Source of the DNA: Chara braunii
Lineage: Eukaryota > Streptophyta > Charophyceae > Charales > Characeae
Length of the DNA: 33,494 bases
NCBI GenBank assembly: GCA_003427395.1
Contig: BFEA01000037.1
Coordinates: 3,309,877 to 3,343,370 of the forward strand
Direction: 5' to 3'
A model generated the notes under the pieces. That model did not search any database. It saw only the letters and a program-made list of their open reading frames with translations, and had not been told where the DNA came from. Below, in pieces: positions 1-9,828 of the stretch (the first letter of the stretch is position 1; each line of letters begins with the position of its first letter). A program made the position numbers and the translations under genes.

Positions 1-7
1 CACCGAA

Positions 8-147
8 CTATCACAAGATGAATCGCAACATGTACAAGCTCCCAAATCAGTGAAAACTCAAGATGTGAAGCATCAACACAAGGGGAAAGTTCACCTACCT
101 ATCACAAGATGAATCGCAACATGTACAAACACCCAAATCAACAAAAA
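8..147. repeat. Direct repeat pair, period 91 bp
   Basis: A stretch starting CTATCACAAGATGAATCGCA at 8 recurs at 99 with the same following bases for about 30 nt, then diverges. The second copy runs into the purine-rich tract. No coding signal is seen. Confidence 0.7.
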
Positions 148-158
148 TCGCAGTTTTA

Positions 159-358
159 ACAAGAGGAGGAGGGGGAGAAGGGGGAAAAAAGTAAAGGAAG
201 AAGGTGAGGAAGAAGAAGAAGAAAAAGAAGAGGAAGAAGGAGAAGAAGGAAGAAGAGGAAGAGGAAGAGGAAGAAGAAAAAGAAGAAGAAAAAGAAGAAG
301 AAGAAGGAAGAAAAAAGAAGAGGTGGAGGGCGAGAACAAATAGAAGAAGTAGAAGATG
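159..358. repeat. Purine-rich (GAA/GGA)n tract
   Basis: About 200 bases consist almost only of A and G, in GAA, GGA and GAAA units. Open frames across it, such as the Ser/Phe/Leu-rich ones on the minus strand, are composition artefacts. Between here and the tandem repeat at 600 I see no feature. Confidence 0.85.
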
Positions 359-599
359 ATGCCGCCCTCCTCACTGTCTCACCTGCAGGTAACTGCTGCC
401 AAGTACCGACGTCGCCGACAATTCATATTGATACAGGTTGGGTTGTAGCTATGGACCGTATTTTGCTTAGATGTGCGTTTCTACTGGAATCAGATATCCT
501 TATTTGGGTAGTCATCTTCTTTGATGAAACCGCTAACATCATTCGAGTGATTGTTAGACAGGATTAGGGCATATATACGCCGTTTCGGGGGGGGGTTGT

Positions 600-893
600 T
601 GGGTACGTACACTAGTACTTGGTGGCGTTAGATTTTTGGAGATTCATTGAATTGGTTCCGATTTTACCTCAGTTTTGGTGGCAATCACCTTTTCTGGGTA
701 TATACGCTAGTACTTGGTGGCGTTAGATCTTTGGAGATTGGCTGACTTGTTTCCGATTTTACCTGAGTCTTGTTGGTGATCATCACCTTTTTGGGGTACA
801 TACACTAGTACTTGGTGGCGTTAGATCTCTGGAGATTGGCTGACTTGGTTTCGATTTTACCTGAGTTCTGTTGGCAATCATCTTCTTCTTCTT
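600..893 (+). repeat. Three ~97-bp tandem repeats upstream of the PLE ORF
   Basis: Three diverged head-to-tail units each contain CTAGTACTTGGTGGCGTTAG, at 612, 707 and 805 (spacing 95 and 98), followed by a shared GGAGATT...CCGATTTTACCT segment. The last unit ends in a CTT-rich run just before the ATG at 905. The position suggests leader or pseudo-LTR sequence of the Penelope-like element, possibly with a promoter role. That role is inference. Confidence 0.75.
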
Positions 894-904
894 CTTTGTA
901 AGGC

Positions 905-1189
905 ATGGCGAACAATGGAGGCAGCAATAAGTGTTTTAATTGTGGTGGCGATGGGCATTTCGCCCAAGAGTGTCCTTCAGCACGTGGTAGCCAGAGTGTG
1001 GGTGGAGTTGGAGGAGGAGGGGGAGACACTCCTTCGTTCACTCCGCGATTTTGGACACCAAGACGACCGCAGGAGGATATGGAAGAACGTGAGTTCCTTC
1101 GACAGATGATTGTAGAGAAGAGGGAAGAGCAGGCCCGAAGAATGGAGTTTGAAGAAAAGAAGAAGATGGATGATCAAATTGGAGATTGA
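905..1189 (+). pseudogene. PLE N-terminal segment with CCHC zinc knuckle
   Basis: This is a 94-codon open segment starting at ATG 905, right after the leader repeats. A CX2CX4HX4C zinc knuckle (CFNCGGDGHFAQEC) lies at 932-973, followed by a Gly-rich stretch and a charged Glu/Arg/Lys segment that looks helical. Knuckles of this kind bind nucleic acid and are common in retroelement gag-like regions. The frame stops at 1189 and is picked up, after degenerate sequence, by the segment at 1418. I take it as the N-terminus of the same decayed protein that carries the GIY-YIG and RT domains downstream. A knuckle here is not a standard part of described Penelope-like proteins, so it may be a lineage-specific addition. 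Confidence 0.6.
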
Positions 1190-1417
1190 GAGGAAGTCTG
1201 AAGCCTAAGAGGCTAGGGTGATGTCGAAGATCGGGCGTTAGTATCTCTTTGCTCGTGACGAAGCTCGTAAAGAGGAGATTAGATCTCCTTTTTGCGGACT
1301 CCCTTCAGGCAACCGGTGTTTCATCGGGAGGAGGATACCCCGATAGCTGCTGAATCTTCTCGGATGGGGGAGGATCGACAACGGACTAAGATTGCAGCGG
1401 GATCAGGGCCGTAGGGG

Positions 1418-1639
1418 GTGTTGGCTTATGTTCAGGCACAAAGAAAGCTTCTCATCGCTAAGAACAAAGACCAACTCAAGATCATTTGCGCAAACGAAGG
1501 GGTTCAGTACACCACCAAAGCACCCACTATTGAGAGGATCATTGAAGTACGCACCAAGTGTGCCTATGAAGGGTTTGTTTTTACCCCTGTATCCTCACCC
1601 CCTGCATCTCCGGATGAAGAACGTACTCCTGCTAGGTGA
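1418..1639 (+). pseudogene. PLE segment with SAP-like helix-turn-helix
   Basis: This is a 73-codon open segment between the knuckle and the GIY-YIG region. Residues around KDQLKIICANEGV and the following K...IERIIEVR resemble a SAP-like pattern of two short helices with a conserved Leu/Cys and Gly. Such modules often bind DNA. The tail is Pro/Ser-rich and looks like a linker. No start codon is convincing; the segment is probably internal and is separated from the flanking segments by stops and shifts. The domain guess rests on pattern alone and is weak, but the coding signal and the order with its neighbours are reasonable. Confidence 0.4.
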
Positions 1640-1713
1640 CTTTCCAATTTCGGTCGTTTCCGCCTTTGGTCTAACTTGCTTGAATTATAAGGCTGAGACG
1701 ACTTTCCTGGGAT

Positions 1714-2187
1714 TTGGGGGGCTCGGCTCGTTTACGTTTGCTCTTGGATACCTGTGTCATGTTATGTTTTGTTGCCTTAACTTTAGTGGGTGAGATTACC
1801 TGGATGTGTAAATTCCGCTCTTTTCTGTTAGATGTTAATTGGGATACGTGGCAGTCCGGACCGGTCGTGTATTTGCTATCGTCACCATGGTGCAAAGCTC
1901 AATATCCACGTTGCTTTGTCCGCAACATATATATGCGATGGGGTTACCACGTACGAACGGTTAAATCGCAAGGGTTTGGGGTTTGTCCGAAGCTTTATCG
2001 TTGGTTGAGGCATTTCGGTGTGTCTAAGTACGTCACCGTCCCGCTTCTCAATGATGTATTTTCAGTAGAAACCGCAGAGAAATCACTTATGAAGAACTTC
2101 TCGCCTGTTTTGAAATTCTGCAAGAAAATTTGTGTTCAATGTCGGCCACCTAGTTTGTTTTTTATTCTAGGGTCTTTGGAAAGATAG
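1714..2187 (+). pseudogene. GIY-YIG endonuclease domain of the PLE
   Basis: An open segment of 157 codons; the domain covers about 1858-2115. The GIY-like strand reads GPVVY (1858-1872). It is followed by a degenerate YIG-like position, an Arg/Trp helix (RNIYMRW) with a His, a block KLYRWLRHFGV, and the C-terminal helix SVETAEKSL...FSP, which carries the conserved Glu and the final Pro of the fold. GIY-YIG nucleases nick target DNA for insertion. The domain lies upstream of the RT at 13951-15475. That order is reversed from canonical Penelope elements and matches the Chlamys/Naiad clade. The YIG part is eroded here, so the copy is probably inactive. The assignment is from motif order and spacing only. 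Confidence 0.55.
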
Positions 2188-2469
2188 TTTGTTGTCTATT
2201 CTACGATCGGCCACGGTACTTAACCAGAAAGATTTATGGATCGAGTCTACGAATGGCTGCCTTCGGGCGGATACCTGGCCACTTGTTCGATGTTTTTTTG
2301 GACTATCTATGGTTCAAATTGGGAGTGCACGCTTTGCTCTTAAGGAGTTGAAACACGTACTGGGGCAGGGTGGGCTTTTTTGCTTCCATCTGTGATCTTT
2401 ACTCCGAGTGGTAGAGCAATTTCTAAAGGACAGGTGTGCAGTTTGCTGCTTTAGCCTTGGCGACGGCGA

Positions 2470-2867
2470 TTGCTTGAGTTCGAAACGGTGAAATTACTGG
2501 TGCGTTGGTACAGAGCTAGCCGGAATTTCTCTAGGAAGACCACTAGGACTACTTTAAGGGGAGTTCTAGCTAGGGCTATTAAGAACAAGGTGGGTGTGGA
2601 TGTTCGTAGGCGAATCATTGTTCGTATGTTCTTTGATCAAAGATTAAGCACTGCAAGGGTTCACGTGCTCTGGGGCTCGTTCTTCTTATTTTGGAGACCT
2701 CCACTCTTCTATTGGGAGTTGAGTTGTTGCGAAAGAAAGTAAGTTTCGTTTGGCCCAAAAACAAGCCTATATCTCGTTATCTTTGGAATTTCCACCAGTT
2801 TACTCGGTTGAGTGTCGGATCGGAGGGTTGCTGTCATCTGGAACCAACATGGGAATGTCTTGGATTC
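2470..2867 (+). pseudogene. PLE linker between endonuclease and RT (5' part)
   Basis: Open segments at 2470-2742 and 2691-2867 are rich in Arg/Lys and hydrophobic residues (for example RRRIIVRMFF and VSFVWPKNK), as expected for the basic linker and RT N-terminal extension of this protein. The frame is cut at 2881 by the poly(T) end of LINE-A. Reading from 2867 straight to 13951 across a single copy of the duplicated target gives an uninterrupted frame that continues as CTLIGLIPGIPNILRNSRN. This shows the two blocks were once one ORF. No catalytic motif lies in this part. Confidence 0.5.
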
Positions 2868-2880
2868 CATGTATGTACAC
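2868..2880. repeat. LINE-A target-site duplication, left copy
   Basis: CATGTATGTACAC directly abuts the T18 tract and is repeated at 13938-13950. The following TT also matches but is ambiguous with the tail. One copy joined to the sequence after 13950 restores the PLE frame. Confidence 0.85.
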
Positions 2881-2898
2881 TTTTTTTTTTTTTTTTTT

Positions 2899-3932
2899 AA
2901 TAAAAAACAGAACCTTTTGGTTCTGGCTCCTACCATTCTGGGGAACGACAGTCCGTTTCCTATTCCCTCGGTAAGTCAACATGGAATACATGAGAAACTC
3001 GTACACGCTCCTCCCCATTATGGCTGGAAGGTCCGAGTGGGGGGCATTGATTGCTTCCTTGTGGAAGGATGTACCCCCTCTCACCCCTGCTTAAGTTAGC
3101 CTTTGGAACTTAATCTGGCTGGACCCTGCACATCTTCTTGTCCACAGTCCTGTTCCTCTCAGCTGGAATGCTGTCGGGTCTGTGTGTTATACTAGAACAA
3201 CCTGGGACAATTGCTGGTATCTTGTGGTCCTGAGACTTTAAGCCCTACTTGTCTTGGGACTGTCATACTTCTAAACCTTTGCCTATCTAGTCCTGGTTTT
3301 AACTTTGTCTAGGGAGGAAATACTACCTTGTATCTCTTCCTAAATTATCCTTTCTCTTTTCGGGCTCTTGACCCTATAATTTCCCTCTTCTAGTTACTAC
3401 TGTCTATGAATGTTTATAGAGCTAAAATAAAAAACCTTACTGGGTGGCAAAACCCTAAACCCTATCCTATTTAGTTAGTTGGTCTGTTACATGGTAACTT
3501 CCCTCCTTGTGGACTGTGACTCTTTTCCTGAATTTTCTCTCTTTACTATCTGTTACTGTCCTACTGGTAACTGTGTGTAGGATGAAAGTGGTCATAGGAA
3601 GTTGGGTTGGGTATGGCATGTGTTTGTGGGCTTAAAGTTTGGGGGGTTATGATTCCATAGTGATTAGGAGGGGGTTGCCATGTCTGTGCGGGGGTGGTTC
3701 GTGACCAGTATGGTGTATTGTAGGGTGAATGGTTAGAAGTGCGAGAAATGCGAGGGGGATGAAGTTATTGTAACGGCTGCTGCAGAGGCGTGTTAGCTTT
3801 TGACAGGGGTGATATTTGTGGAGGTTTGAAATTTGTTGTAACGTCTGCTGAACAGGTCTGTGTTTAGTTGTTGTTGTAGTTGCTGATGTCGGGGTGTTCA
3901 CATTTACCTTAGTTGTTGTAAGCTGAGGTGGG
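2899..3932 (-). other. 3' UTR of LINE-A
   Basis: About 1 kb between the end of ORF2 and the tail. It has no coding signal beyond chance frames. It holds two adjacent CCCTAAA-like units near 3451-3470, too short to be called telomeric. Confidence 0.6.
2908..2925 (-). promoter_or_regulatory. 3'-terminal hairpin of LINE-A
   Basis: CAGAACC-TTTT-GGTTCTG is a perfect 7-bp stem with a 4-nt loop, nine bases from the poly(A) tail of the element. Some LINEs use a 3' stem-loop for recognition by their own RT; here that role is inference. Confidence 0.5.
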
Positions 3933-5219
3933 TTAGGAGGAGCTAATTTGGATGCTGCTTAAGTCTGTTGTGCTGTTCGTTGGTTCTGGCTCTGGGTTAT
4001 TAGACTGAGCTAGTTCATTCCAGATTTTAAAGATTAGGCTTTGCCCTTTGATGATTGCTATCTTGCCCTTATCCAGGTAATTCTCCTCGAATTTGGTTTG
4101 AAATTCCTTGGCTTTGGGCTCGTNNGCTTTCATCCTTCTTTTGANTTTGCGCCATAGCACCCAGTATTCTGTTTCTACTTGCTGTTTGAGGATACCCCAT
4201 GCTTCATGCACATGCATTGGTTGTTTGTCNATCGTTTCTTGGCAACGTTTCCTCNAGATTGACCATATTGTTGCCTTGCNTNGGATTTGGAACAGGTTGT
4301 TTTGGANGGGGGGNCAGTCTTCGGGGTTTGTGAATCCTAGTAGAAGAAGGGNAGGGTCCGTTGTGAGTTCTGNGTCGGTAATTGAGGTCCAGATCNGTGT
4401 GATCCTGTTCCATATTGGTTGTATCTTGGGGCATAGTAGGAAGCAGTGAAACAAGTCTTCTATCTGACCTTCTGAGCAGTTAGCACACAGTTCATTTAAG
4501 GGGTTTCTATCTTCTTTCTTTCTACTATTGTTTAGCCATTTGTTGAGTGGGATGGCGAGGTACAGAATTAGCCATTGTAAACTTTTGAATTTGGGGGGGT
4601 GTAAAGTAGCTGTTTGGTTCCAGGGTATTTCTTTTAGTATATCCTTGTTTATCCCTAGGTGTCTGTTCCAACGGTCTGCTATGATTGTATCTGGAGCTGT
4701 TGATCTGCGTCTTAGTTTATAGCCTAGACTGGTGGTGTAATTGATCAGGTTGATTCTTCGGTCTATACTTATTGTGGATTGTTTTAATTTCCATGCCCAT
4801 TCTGAGGGGTCAAATTCCAGGTCTTCTATGGTAGTTTGGGGGTGGAATAAGGTGAGGTCTTCGTTTTCTATTACTATGATTTTTCTGAGATTACCTTCTT
4901 TGACTGCGATTTGTGCTACTGAATCCTTGTTTAGTTTGTCGTAGTCTTCGCCTTGTTCCTCTAGCTTATGCATGGAGAAAATGAGCCAGTTGTTTCTACC
5001 GTCTTCCTTTCCTATAAAAGCAAGCGCATGTTCAATCGGTTTTATGAAAGTCATGACCGCCCAGTCTCCTTTTGACCACTGTTTGTCTCCTTTAAGAATT
5101 GTTTGCCACTCCACCGGGATGACCTTTATTATCTGCTGGAGGTTTTGAGCTAGGTTGTGGTTTCCCTTGAGCTTTTTTCTAAGCCGTCTGACTGAGAGCC
5201 AATTTTTTTTCTGAGTCAT
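3933..5219 (-). pseudogene. LINE-A ORF2 C-terminal part with zf-RVT
   Basis: A 428-codon open segment that forms the last third of ORF2. Near its middle is the reverse-transcriptase zinc-binding motif CX2CX9HX4C (CANC...HCFLLC, near 4442-4500), typical of plant L1-like ORF2 proteins. Downstream is a Trp- and Lys-rich region with many unresolved bases. It is one frame off from the RT segment; the shift falls in the run of T at 5201-5212, where the upstream frame ends in QTA and this one opens with TQKKNW. A homopolymer indel or a sequencing error there would explain the break. No RNase H motif follows. Confidence 0.8.
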
Positions 5220-6831
5220 CCCAGATGTGTTTGATTAGCCAAATGCCCTTTTCTAACCAAGTGCCCCATCTTGTGTTTTTTGAGGTGAGGGTGAAGGGTG
5301 TGCTTTCAATGCTGGTTATCCAGGGGTTACAGAAGAGGGGTTGTCTAAGGATTTCTTCTTTGCTTGATGGTTTCCTTACTTTTGCTGGGAAGATTTCTTG
5401 CCATGCCTTCAATATCTCTTTCCAAAAGTTCAATCTTGGTTCGTTTTGGGACTTGTTTTTCATAGTCCAAGATTTACTAATTATCCAGAACGTACCTTCC
5501 ATGTTTTCTNGTGTCTTGAATGCTGGAATCTGCTGTACCCCTTCAAGTGTCAGGGCTCTCCACGGTAGGTTAGGACTCGTTAATAGCTTTATAATCCACT
5601 TAGTTTGAAGAGCTTTTATTTGGTTAGCTGGGTCTAGGACTCCTAATCCCCCTTNGCTCTTCTTTCTTNTTACGTATTGCCAGGCTACTTTTGTGATAAA
5701 GTTCTGTTTTGATGCGTCTCCTGTCCANAGATAAGTTGTTGCTTTCTTTTGTAAATCCTTTAAGGCTCTTTGATCTGGTGTCCAAAATGCTGCTACATAC
5801 CACATCATCGAGTAAATAGATGCATTTAATACTAATGCCCTTCCGTGTAGTGAGGTGTGTATTCTCCCCCAATCGTTAAGTNTGCTGGTCATTTTGGCTA
5901 GCAGGCTGGGAGCCATTTCTGCTGCTGCCCCCTGAATGGACATCTGTATTCCTAGTACTCTTAGTGGGTCGTTGGGGTTTGCCCATATCATACCTTCTGG
6001 TGTGTCTCTGGGTGGGTCAATGCCTTCCTCCGTTAACCACCAGCCAACCGTCTTCTCCCAGTTAATGCGCATTTCAGAGGCTAATTGGAAAGCACACATT
6101 GCTCTGGTTAGAGCTTCGAAGGATGAGGAGGATGCTCTTATCAGCACTGTTAGGTAGTCGGCAAACAAAATTGTGGGCGGTATGTGGTATTTATGAGAGT
6201 TTGGTCCAGCTTGTTCGGTAAGTCTGTGGATGGAAGGGTCTTTTCTTAAGAAGGATGCTATGGCCTCCATGATAAAGAGAAAGATTGGCGCAGCCAGCGA
6301 GTCTGCTTGTCTTACTGATCGGGACATTTTGTATTTGTTGGAGATGTGCCCGTTGACTTGAACTGCTCCCATCGCGTCGTTGTATAAAACTCTCACCCAC
6401 TTTCTGAAGTTTGGTTNTACTCCCATTGTTTTTATACACTTTTGTAGGAAGTTCCAATTGACTTGGTCATATGCTTTTTCAAAATAAAAAAAAAGGATTG
6501 CTGCATTCAATTGTTTNTTCTGGATAAATCTGACTGATTCTGCTAGTGACATCACATTGTCTAGGATGAAACGTCCTGGAATGAAACCTGTTTGATCTAT
6601 GTGAAAGCAATTTTTGGTGATCTTTCTGATCCTGTTGGCTAGAAGTTTTGCCAAAATCTTGTAAGTTACTGTTAGTAGAGTGATAGGCCTATAGTTCCTG
6701 ATGTCTGTTGGGTCGCCCTTCTTGTAGAGTAGTGTGACTATACCGGTGCTAAGTTCTGGTCCTAGGCTTTCCTTGTTCCATGCTTTTCTTACGAAGTGGC
6801 AGTATTCATCTCCTAAGAGTGGCCAGTAGAC
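5179..6831 (-). pseudogene. LINE-A ORF2 reverse transcriptase domain
   Basis: The RT segment is open from just after a TAA at 6832-6834. In order: LLYKKGDPTDIRNYRPI (finger motif), QTGFIPGR, motif A FFYFEKAYDQVNW, a degenerate motif B (RQADSLAAPIFLF), motif C FADYLTV and GGLGVLDP. The fold and order match L1-type RTs. Two catalytic Asp positions are Tyr: motif A, where LDFEKAYD is usual (codon 6484-6486), and the second Asp of FADD (codon 6154-6156). The polymerase should therefore be inactive as read. The TAA lies in frame between endonuclease and RT. Several single Ns add uncertainty. Confidence 0.85.
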
Positions 6832-8412
6832 TTACCAGAATTCTTTTGAGAGCCCATCTATACCTGGTGTTTTATCTGACTTCATGGAATCTAGGGTTTT
6901 TTTAATTTCTTCGTTTGTGATTGGTTGGTCTAGTTCTTCTGCCATGTTGTGTGTAATGGTTTTGTCTAAGTACTTGGTGAACTTTTCTTTGGCTTGAAGG
7001 ATTACCATAGGGGTGAGCGATTCTGTCTTGGAGGCATATAATTCTTTGTAGAAGGATTCAGCTATGGAGAGCATTTTCAGTGGGTTGGAAGTTGGGCCTT
7101 CCTCCCCTCTAAGCTGACTAATGGCTGCGTTTCTTCCTCGTGCCTTGATTTTCTGAAAGAAGAATTTTGTCATTTTCTCTCCTTTTTCCCATTCCATTAC
7201 TCTGGCTTTGAGACGCAAGCCATTTGCTTTCCAAGCATTCCAACTGGCTAATTCTGTTCTGGCCCTAGTTAGTAGTTCTTCGTAGTATGTGGAGCCAGGG
7301 TTATTCCATAGCTTGGTTTCCGCGATATTGACTGCTGCCTCTAGCTCTTTGATTCTCTGATTTCTTTTTGCTGCTAATTTCCGTGATGCTGCAGCTGCTG
7401 CGTTAGATAGGTTGGCGGTTAGGGTTGGGAAGTCTGATCTTGCTCGTTCAGAATCAATGCACGCTTGTGCTATGGCCTGTTTCATTTCGCTGGTGTGGAG
7501 AATGGAGTTGTTGATCTTGAAGAAGCCTGGTCCTTTNTGTAAACCGGTGTCGAATATTAAATCTATGAAGATTGGGCTGTGATCTAATCCATTATGGTAG
7601 GGTAGTTTTCCTATGCCTACTTTTAATATGGCGCCTCTGAGGGATTCAGATATCAAGAAGAAGTCTATGGCTGCGTATGTGACGTGTTGGGTTCTATTTC
7701 TTTTCCTGTATGTGAATCTGTTTGCTTCTAGGTGGGTTGTTCTAAGGGGTTCAAGTAGATTTCTTTCTATTATTAAACTGTGTATTGCCTGGGTATCTGT
7801 TTGGAGCTGGTATTCTCTTCCTATTTGAGAGCCTGACAGCCTGTCATGGGATGGGTCCAGTGTTGTGTTCCAATCTCCGGCCAGTATTATACGGTTTTGA
7901 ACACTGCATATTGCTGTTAGGGTCAGGATAAAATGTTGTCTTTGTGCTGAATCGTTCAGGGCGTAGGCGTTTATGAGTTGGAGGGATTCTTCCTTAAAGG
8001 TGAAGGTTGTTTCTATCCACTGGCCATATTCTTGGTGTATTCTGTTGGGACCTAGTATCAATTTAGCTGCTCTTGAGTTGTCATGCCAAAGGATGGCTGT
8101 ACCCGCGGATCCGGCTCTTGTGGACGGGGCCCAAATTGCTGCTCGCACGTATTTTAATCTTATACTTATCTTCCTAATTATTTCTTTGTGCTCTGGGGAG
8201 TCTGTAAGATGGGTTTCTTGTAGACATACTACATCTGGGGGGTTCCTAGAGTACCATTTTAGATAGTTGGTCATGTTGTCCCATTTGTCTAGGTTGGTTA
8301 ATATTGTAGCTAACNCGTTGACGTTCCATGACATCACTGATAGTTCAGGCTCTTTTGGCTTCAGCGTGTAGTGTTTGNGCCTGTTTTCTGTCTGGGGAAN
8401 TTGAGATGTCAT
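6832..8412 (-). pseudogene. LINE-A ORF2 AP endonuclease domain
   Basis: A 526-codon open segment starting at ATG 8412, 45 bases past the end of ORF1 and in a different frame. The apurinic-endonuclease-like fold is clear: MSWNVN near the start, CLQETHL with the catalytic Glu, AGDWNTTLD with Asp and Asn, and LDHSPI with the Asp-His pair. This domain nicks target DNA to prime reverse transcription. After it comes a long linker of Ala/Arg/Glu-rich helices, then EKGEKMTKFFFQKI and SDKTPGIDGLSKEFW, which is the start of the RT. The frame ends in TAA at 6832 but continues correctly beyond it, so a single nonsense change separates this part from the RT. Endonuclease residues look intact. Confidence 0.85.
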
Positions 8413-8456
8413 GGTCTGTCTNGGGTGTACTTGTTATTCTTTCNTGTTGGTTTGAA

Positions 8457-8786
8457 TTAGTTANTTGTGGGCTNAAAGACGTGAGAGTGACGGATCTTAA
8501 CCTCACGCGCTTTGTCTTCCATGACTCGGTCCAGGTGCTCCTNCTTGTNGTGGAAGAGGGCAAAGTCTTCAACTATTGNTGCTGAGACCGNCGCTNTTTC
8601 AGGCGGAATTTCGCCTCCCATGAGCCCATATGGGATGGTCTGTAGGACCTTCCAGAGGCGCCACACCAGGTGATCAGCGAGGCTGNCACTCATTGGATAT
8701 CTTAGCATGTATGGTCTGAGGTCACTGCAGACCAATTCTTCGGATTCGTNGATCCACTCCTCTCTCCACTCGGCCCTCGCACCCAA
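8457..8786 (-). pseudogene. LINE-A ORF1 C-terminal part
   Basis: A 109-codon open segment in the same frame as the ORF1 piece at 8868-9659 and separated from it by a TGA at 8868-8870; the stretch between is readable. It is Trp/Leu-rich with unresolved codons. The end of LINE-B ORF1 has a comparable compact hydrophobic C-terminal region. The function is not recognised; it is probably a protein-protein or RNA-packaging part of ORF1. Confidence 0.55.
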
Positions 8787-8867
8787 GATGTGCGCTGAGC
8801 TTGGGGCTTCCTTTGAGATATTGGCNGCCAGAGCTTTTTCGTTGGGACCTGCAAGTGAAATCAGAGA

Positions 8868-9659
8868 TCAGGATTTGCTGACTGCCACTTCCCAGTCCTC
8901 ATGATGGTGGTTCCAGCGATATGGCATGATCACTCTCTTTTTGCAGCCACTCTTGGCCTCCAGTCTGGCTGCTGTGAGTATTTCTGCATTCTGACCCTTA
9001 GCCATGCTCTGCAGGTTGACTGCTTCCCCTGCTGTTTCTCTGTTATGGTCTTTGAGGACTGTGATCTGAGCCAGCAGAATTTCTTTCTGTCTGTCCAGGT
9101 CCTCTCTTGTGCTCAAAAGGCTTTCTGGTTCGATCTCTTCTTCCTTTCCTTCATTGTCCGTGGCCCTTTTGTCTTTCCCCCTCTGCCCCTTTGATCTTTT
9201 GCTGGGGTGGTTGTGTGTTGTCTCGTTGTAGAGCTTAGGCCATTGAATCAGCTTATGGGAGCCTGTTGTGTGCTTCCCCGGGCTATCCAGAGTGTGGCTG
9301 TAATGTTCTGCAAAGAAGTCAGAAAGTTGTTGTTCCTTTTCCAAGACATCAAATTGATTTTGGATTGGGATTTGGCTGTTGATTTCCGACTGTTGGAAAT
9401 TGAAACTTTTCAGGTTGAGGATGTGTCTTTTGTAAGCGACACAGACTTCGAATTCCACTTCCCGTTCTCTTTCCAGTTTCTTTACATAATATGTCAACCA
9501 TTCCTTTGTGTCTGTGTCTTCTTCCTCTTCGTCCTGGGATGTTGTTGCATCTTCCTCTGATTCCAGCGGTTTCCCATCTTCTGCTTGGATGTCCATCGAA
9601 TCTTTCGGGTCAGGGGTGTGTATCCCCCCTTCTTCGCCCATCTTACCTTCAGAATTCAA
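8868..9659 (-). pseudogene. LINE-A ORF1 middle part, coiled-coil-like
   Basis: A 263-codon open segment, acidic at the N-terminus (runs of Glu/Asp/Thr) and followed by long Glu/Lys/Gln-rich stretches with heptad-like Leu/Ile spacing, for example around STREDLDRQKEILLAQITVL. A coiled coil in ORF1 would fit the trimer-forming ORF1 proteins of L1 elements, but the order here (after the knuckle) differs from animal L1. It is one frame off from the knuckle segment upstream. The piece may be the central part of one long ORF1 broken by a shift, or a separate ORF; I favour the former. Confidence 0.55.
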
Positions 9660-9828
9660 TGGCGGGTGGAGGTTTCAGAGGCTGCGTTCTTCCGTTTGAC
9701 TGGATCGTCGAGGATATCTTCTTTGGTAGTCACCTCCATCTGGTCTGCTGTTGATGTTGTGTTCTCTTGGGTGTTCACTCTGCTGATTTTGCTTGCTGCT
9801 TGGTTTTGTGTGTGTTGATCAGTTGGTG

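Noticed and set aside
91-374. Long Ser/Phe/Leu-rich open frames on the minus strand
   Set aside because: They are translations of the GAA/GGA purine tract and have no independent support.
2408-2486. tRNA-like A box (GTGGTAGAGCA) and B box (GAGTTCGAAAC)
   Set aside because: Both lie in the PLE coding region, the spacing is loose and no acceptor or anticodon stem forms; probably chance.
3451-3470. CCCTAAA-type telomere motif
   Set aside because: Only two units inside the LINE-A 3' UTR; too short to mean telomeric sequence.
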